Origin: Sphaerulina vaccinii
Taxonomy: Eukaryota; Ascomycota; Dothideomycetes; Mycosphaerellales; Mycosphaerellaceae
DNA: 64,000 nucleotides
Assembly (NCBI GenBank): GCA_022570795.1
Contig: JAKUDP010000004.1
Span: 2,418,001-2,482,000, forward strand
Reading direction: 5' to 3'
A program made the translations under genes and the position numbers. This document shows positions 63,263 through 64,000 of this stretch, piece by piece (the stretch's first letter is position 1; each line of letters begins with the position of its first letter). Under the pieces are notes generated by a model. That model saw nothing but the letters and a program-made list of their open reading frames with translations, was not told where the DNA came from and searched no databases.

Positions 63263-64000
63263 ATGTCCACCACAATGGCTGTCCCGCACATCTTGTCAGC
63301 AACTGCAAGGCGAAGACTGGTGCAGATCCCAGAACTCTCCAGATTTGCAGCGAGGACACGACCTGTTGCCGCCACGGGCTCAATCGCCGCGCGATGTCTC
63401 GTGAGAGGCTACAGACCAGCTGCTATTACAGCAGGACAGAGGCGAACGATATCAAGTACCACACGACGACGATTCGCTTCGGTAGACGACGATTGGACAG
63501 ACCCATTGCAGCAGGAGCGAGAATCAGATGAGGTCGATATATGTATTGTGGGTGGCGGTCCAGCGGGACTTAGTGCTGCTATCAAGCTGAAGCAATTGGC
63601 AAATGAAGCTGGCAATGAGGACTTCCGTGTTGTGCTCTTGGAGAAGGCGGGTGAGGTCGGTGACCATATAGTGTCTGGCAATGTATTGGAGCCATCTGCT
63701 CTGGATGAGCTGATTCCAGATTGGAGGTCAGAGGATAACCCAAATCGTTTCGAAAACATCACACCTGCCACTAAGGATAAGATGAGGTTCTTGACCAAGT
63801 CGGGCTCACTCCCATTGCCTGCGCCACCACAAATGAACAATCACGGCAACTTCATTCTGAGTTTGAACGAGCTGTCCAAGTGGCTTGGTGAAAGAGCTGA
63901 AGAGGTTGGCGTTGAAGTATATGCAGGCTTTGCAGCATCAGAAGTTCTATACACGAAGGAGGGAGCTGTGCGAGGAGTGGCTACAAACGACCTCGGAATT
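63263..64000 (+). CDS. CIR2: Electron-transfer flavoprotein-ubiquinone oxidoreductase (5' part)
   Basis: This mitochondrial inner-membrane flavoprotein passes electrons from ETF to ubiquinone during fatty-acid and amino-acid oxidation. The ATG at 63263 opens a frame that stays open to the window's end (246 codons), so the gene is cut off. A basic, Arg/Ser/Ala-rich leader of about 75 residues (SATARRRLV, RRTISSTTRRRFA) looks like a mitochondrial targeting sequence. DEVDICIVGGGPAGLSAAIKLK is the FAD-binding GxGxxG Rossmann motif, followed by EKAGEVGDHIVSGNVLEPSAL and the QMNNHGNFILSLNELSKWLGE block that mark ETF-QO. No intron appears in the visible part. Confidence 0.9.
   Translation, partial: MSTTMAVPHILSATARRRLVQIPELSRFAARTRPVAATGSIAARCLVRGYRPAAITAGQRRTISSTTRRRFASVDDDWTDPLQQERESDEVDICIVGGGPAGLSAAIKLKQLANEAGNEDFRVVLLEKAGEVGDHIVSGNVLEPSALDELIPDWRSEDNPNRFENITPATKDKMRFLTKSGSLPLPAPPQMNNHGNFILSLNELSKWLGERAEEVGVEVYAGFAASEVLYTKEGAVRGVATNDLGI

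Noticed and set aside
63409..63840. 143-codon - strand frame at the window's end
   Set aside because: It is the reverse complement of the conserved ETF-QO reading frame.

Overview
The window looks like nuclear chromosomal DNA of a filamentous ascomycete. Genes are dense and lie on both strands, and most introns are 50-75 nt with GT-AG ends. The coding genes are clearly fungal: golgin Imh1, Erg25, Nca2, Sec4, Tfg1, TBP, Dpm1, Def1, a fungalysin and a P450. Three related introns inside NCA2 resemble the introner-like elements described in Dothideomycetes, so a Mycosphaerella/Cladosporium-type fungus is my inference. I see no mobile element, CRISPR or prophage.

Layout. 0.2-16 kb is housekeeping on the + strand: IMH1, an SR-protein kinase, ERG25, NCA2 and SEC4. 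16-20 kb is accessory: a small F-box/2EXR-like protein, a larger one, a small cysteine-rich secreted protein and a long empty stretch. 20-31.4 kb holds TFIIF-alpha (TFG1) with a second copy of its C-terminal winged helix directly behind its stop codon, a divergent Cid1-type nucleotidyltransferase, a secreted fungalysin and TBP. 33-47.6 kb holds a frameshifted DPM1, an acidic unknown protein, a GPI-type cysteine-rich protein, an F-box/LRR-like protein, a HAD-IIA phosphatase, an aldo-keto reductase and an unknown conserved protein. 48-53 kb has DEF1, with a protein-like in-frame tail after its stop, and a membrane protein. 53-60 kb is a local array of four related small F-box-like genes in various states of decay, all on the - strand, with a P450 on the + strand inserted among them. 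60-64 kb has a tRNA-like Pol III unit, an SR-type RNA-binding protein with 18-nt and 6-nt microexons, and the 5' part of ETF-ubiquinone oxidoreductase, which runs off the window.

There is no evident biosynthetic cluster or operon. Several genes share a theme of gene expression (TFIIF-alpha, TBP, Def1, SRPK and its likely substrate class, the SR protein), but nothing suggests this is more than coincidence. The most unusual items are the duplicated TFIIF-alpha winged helix, the three introner copies in NCA2, the microexons in the SR-protein gene, three genes whose reading frame continues past a stop codon, and the DPM1 frameshift. Exon boundaries were derived by hand from splice consensus and reading phase, and no expression data were available.
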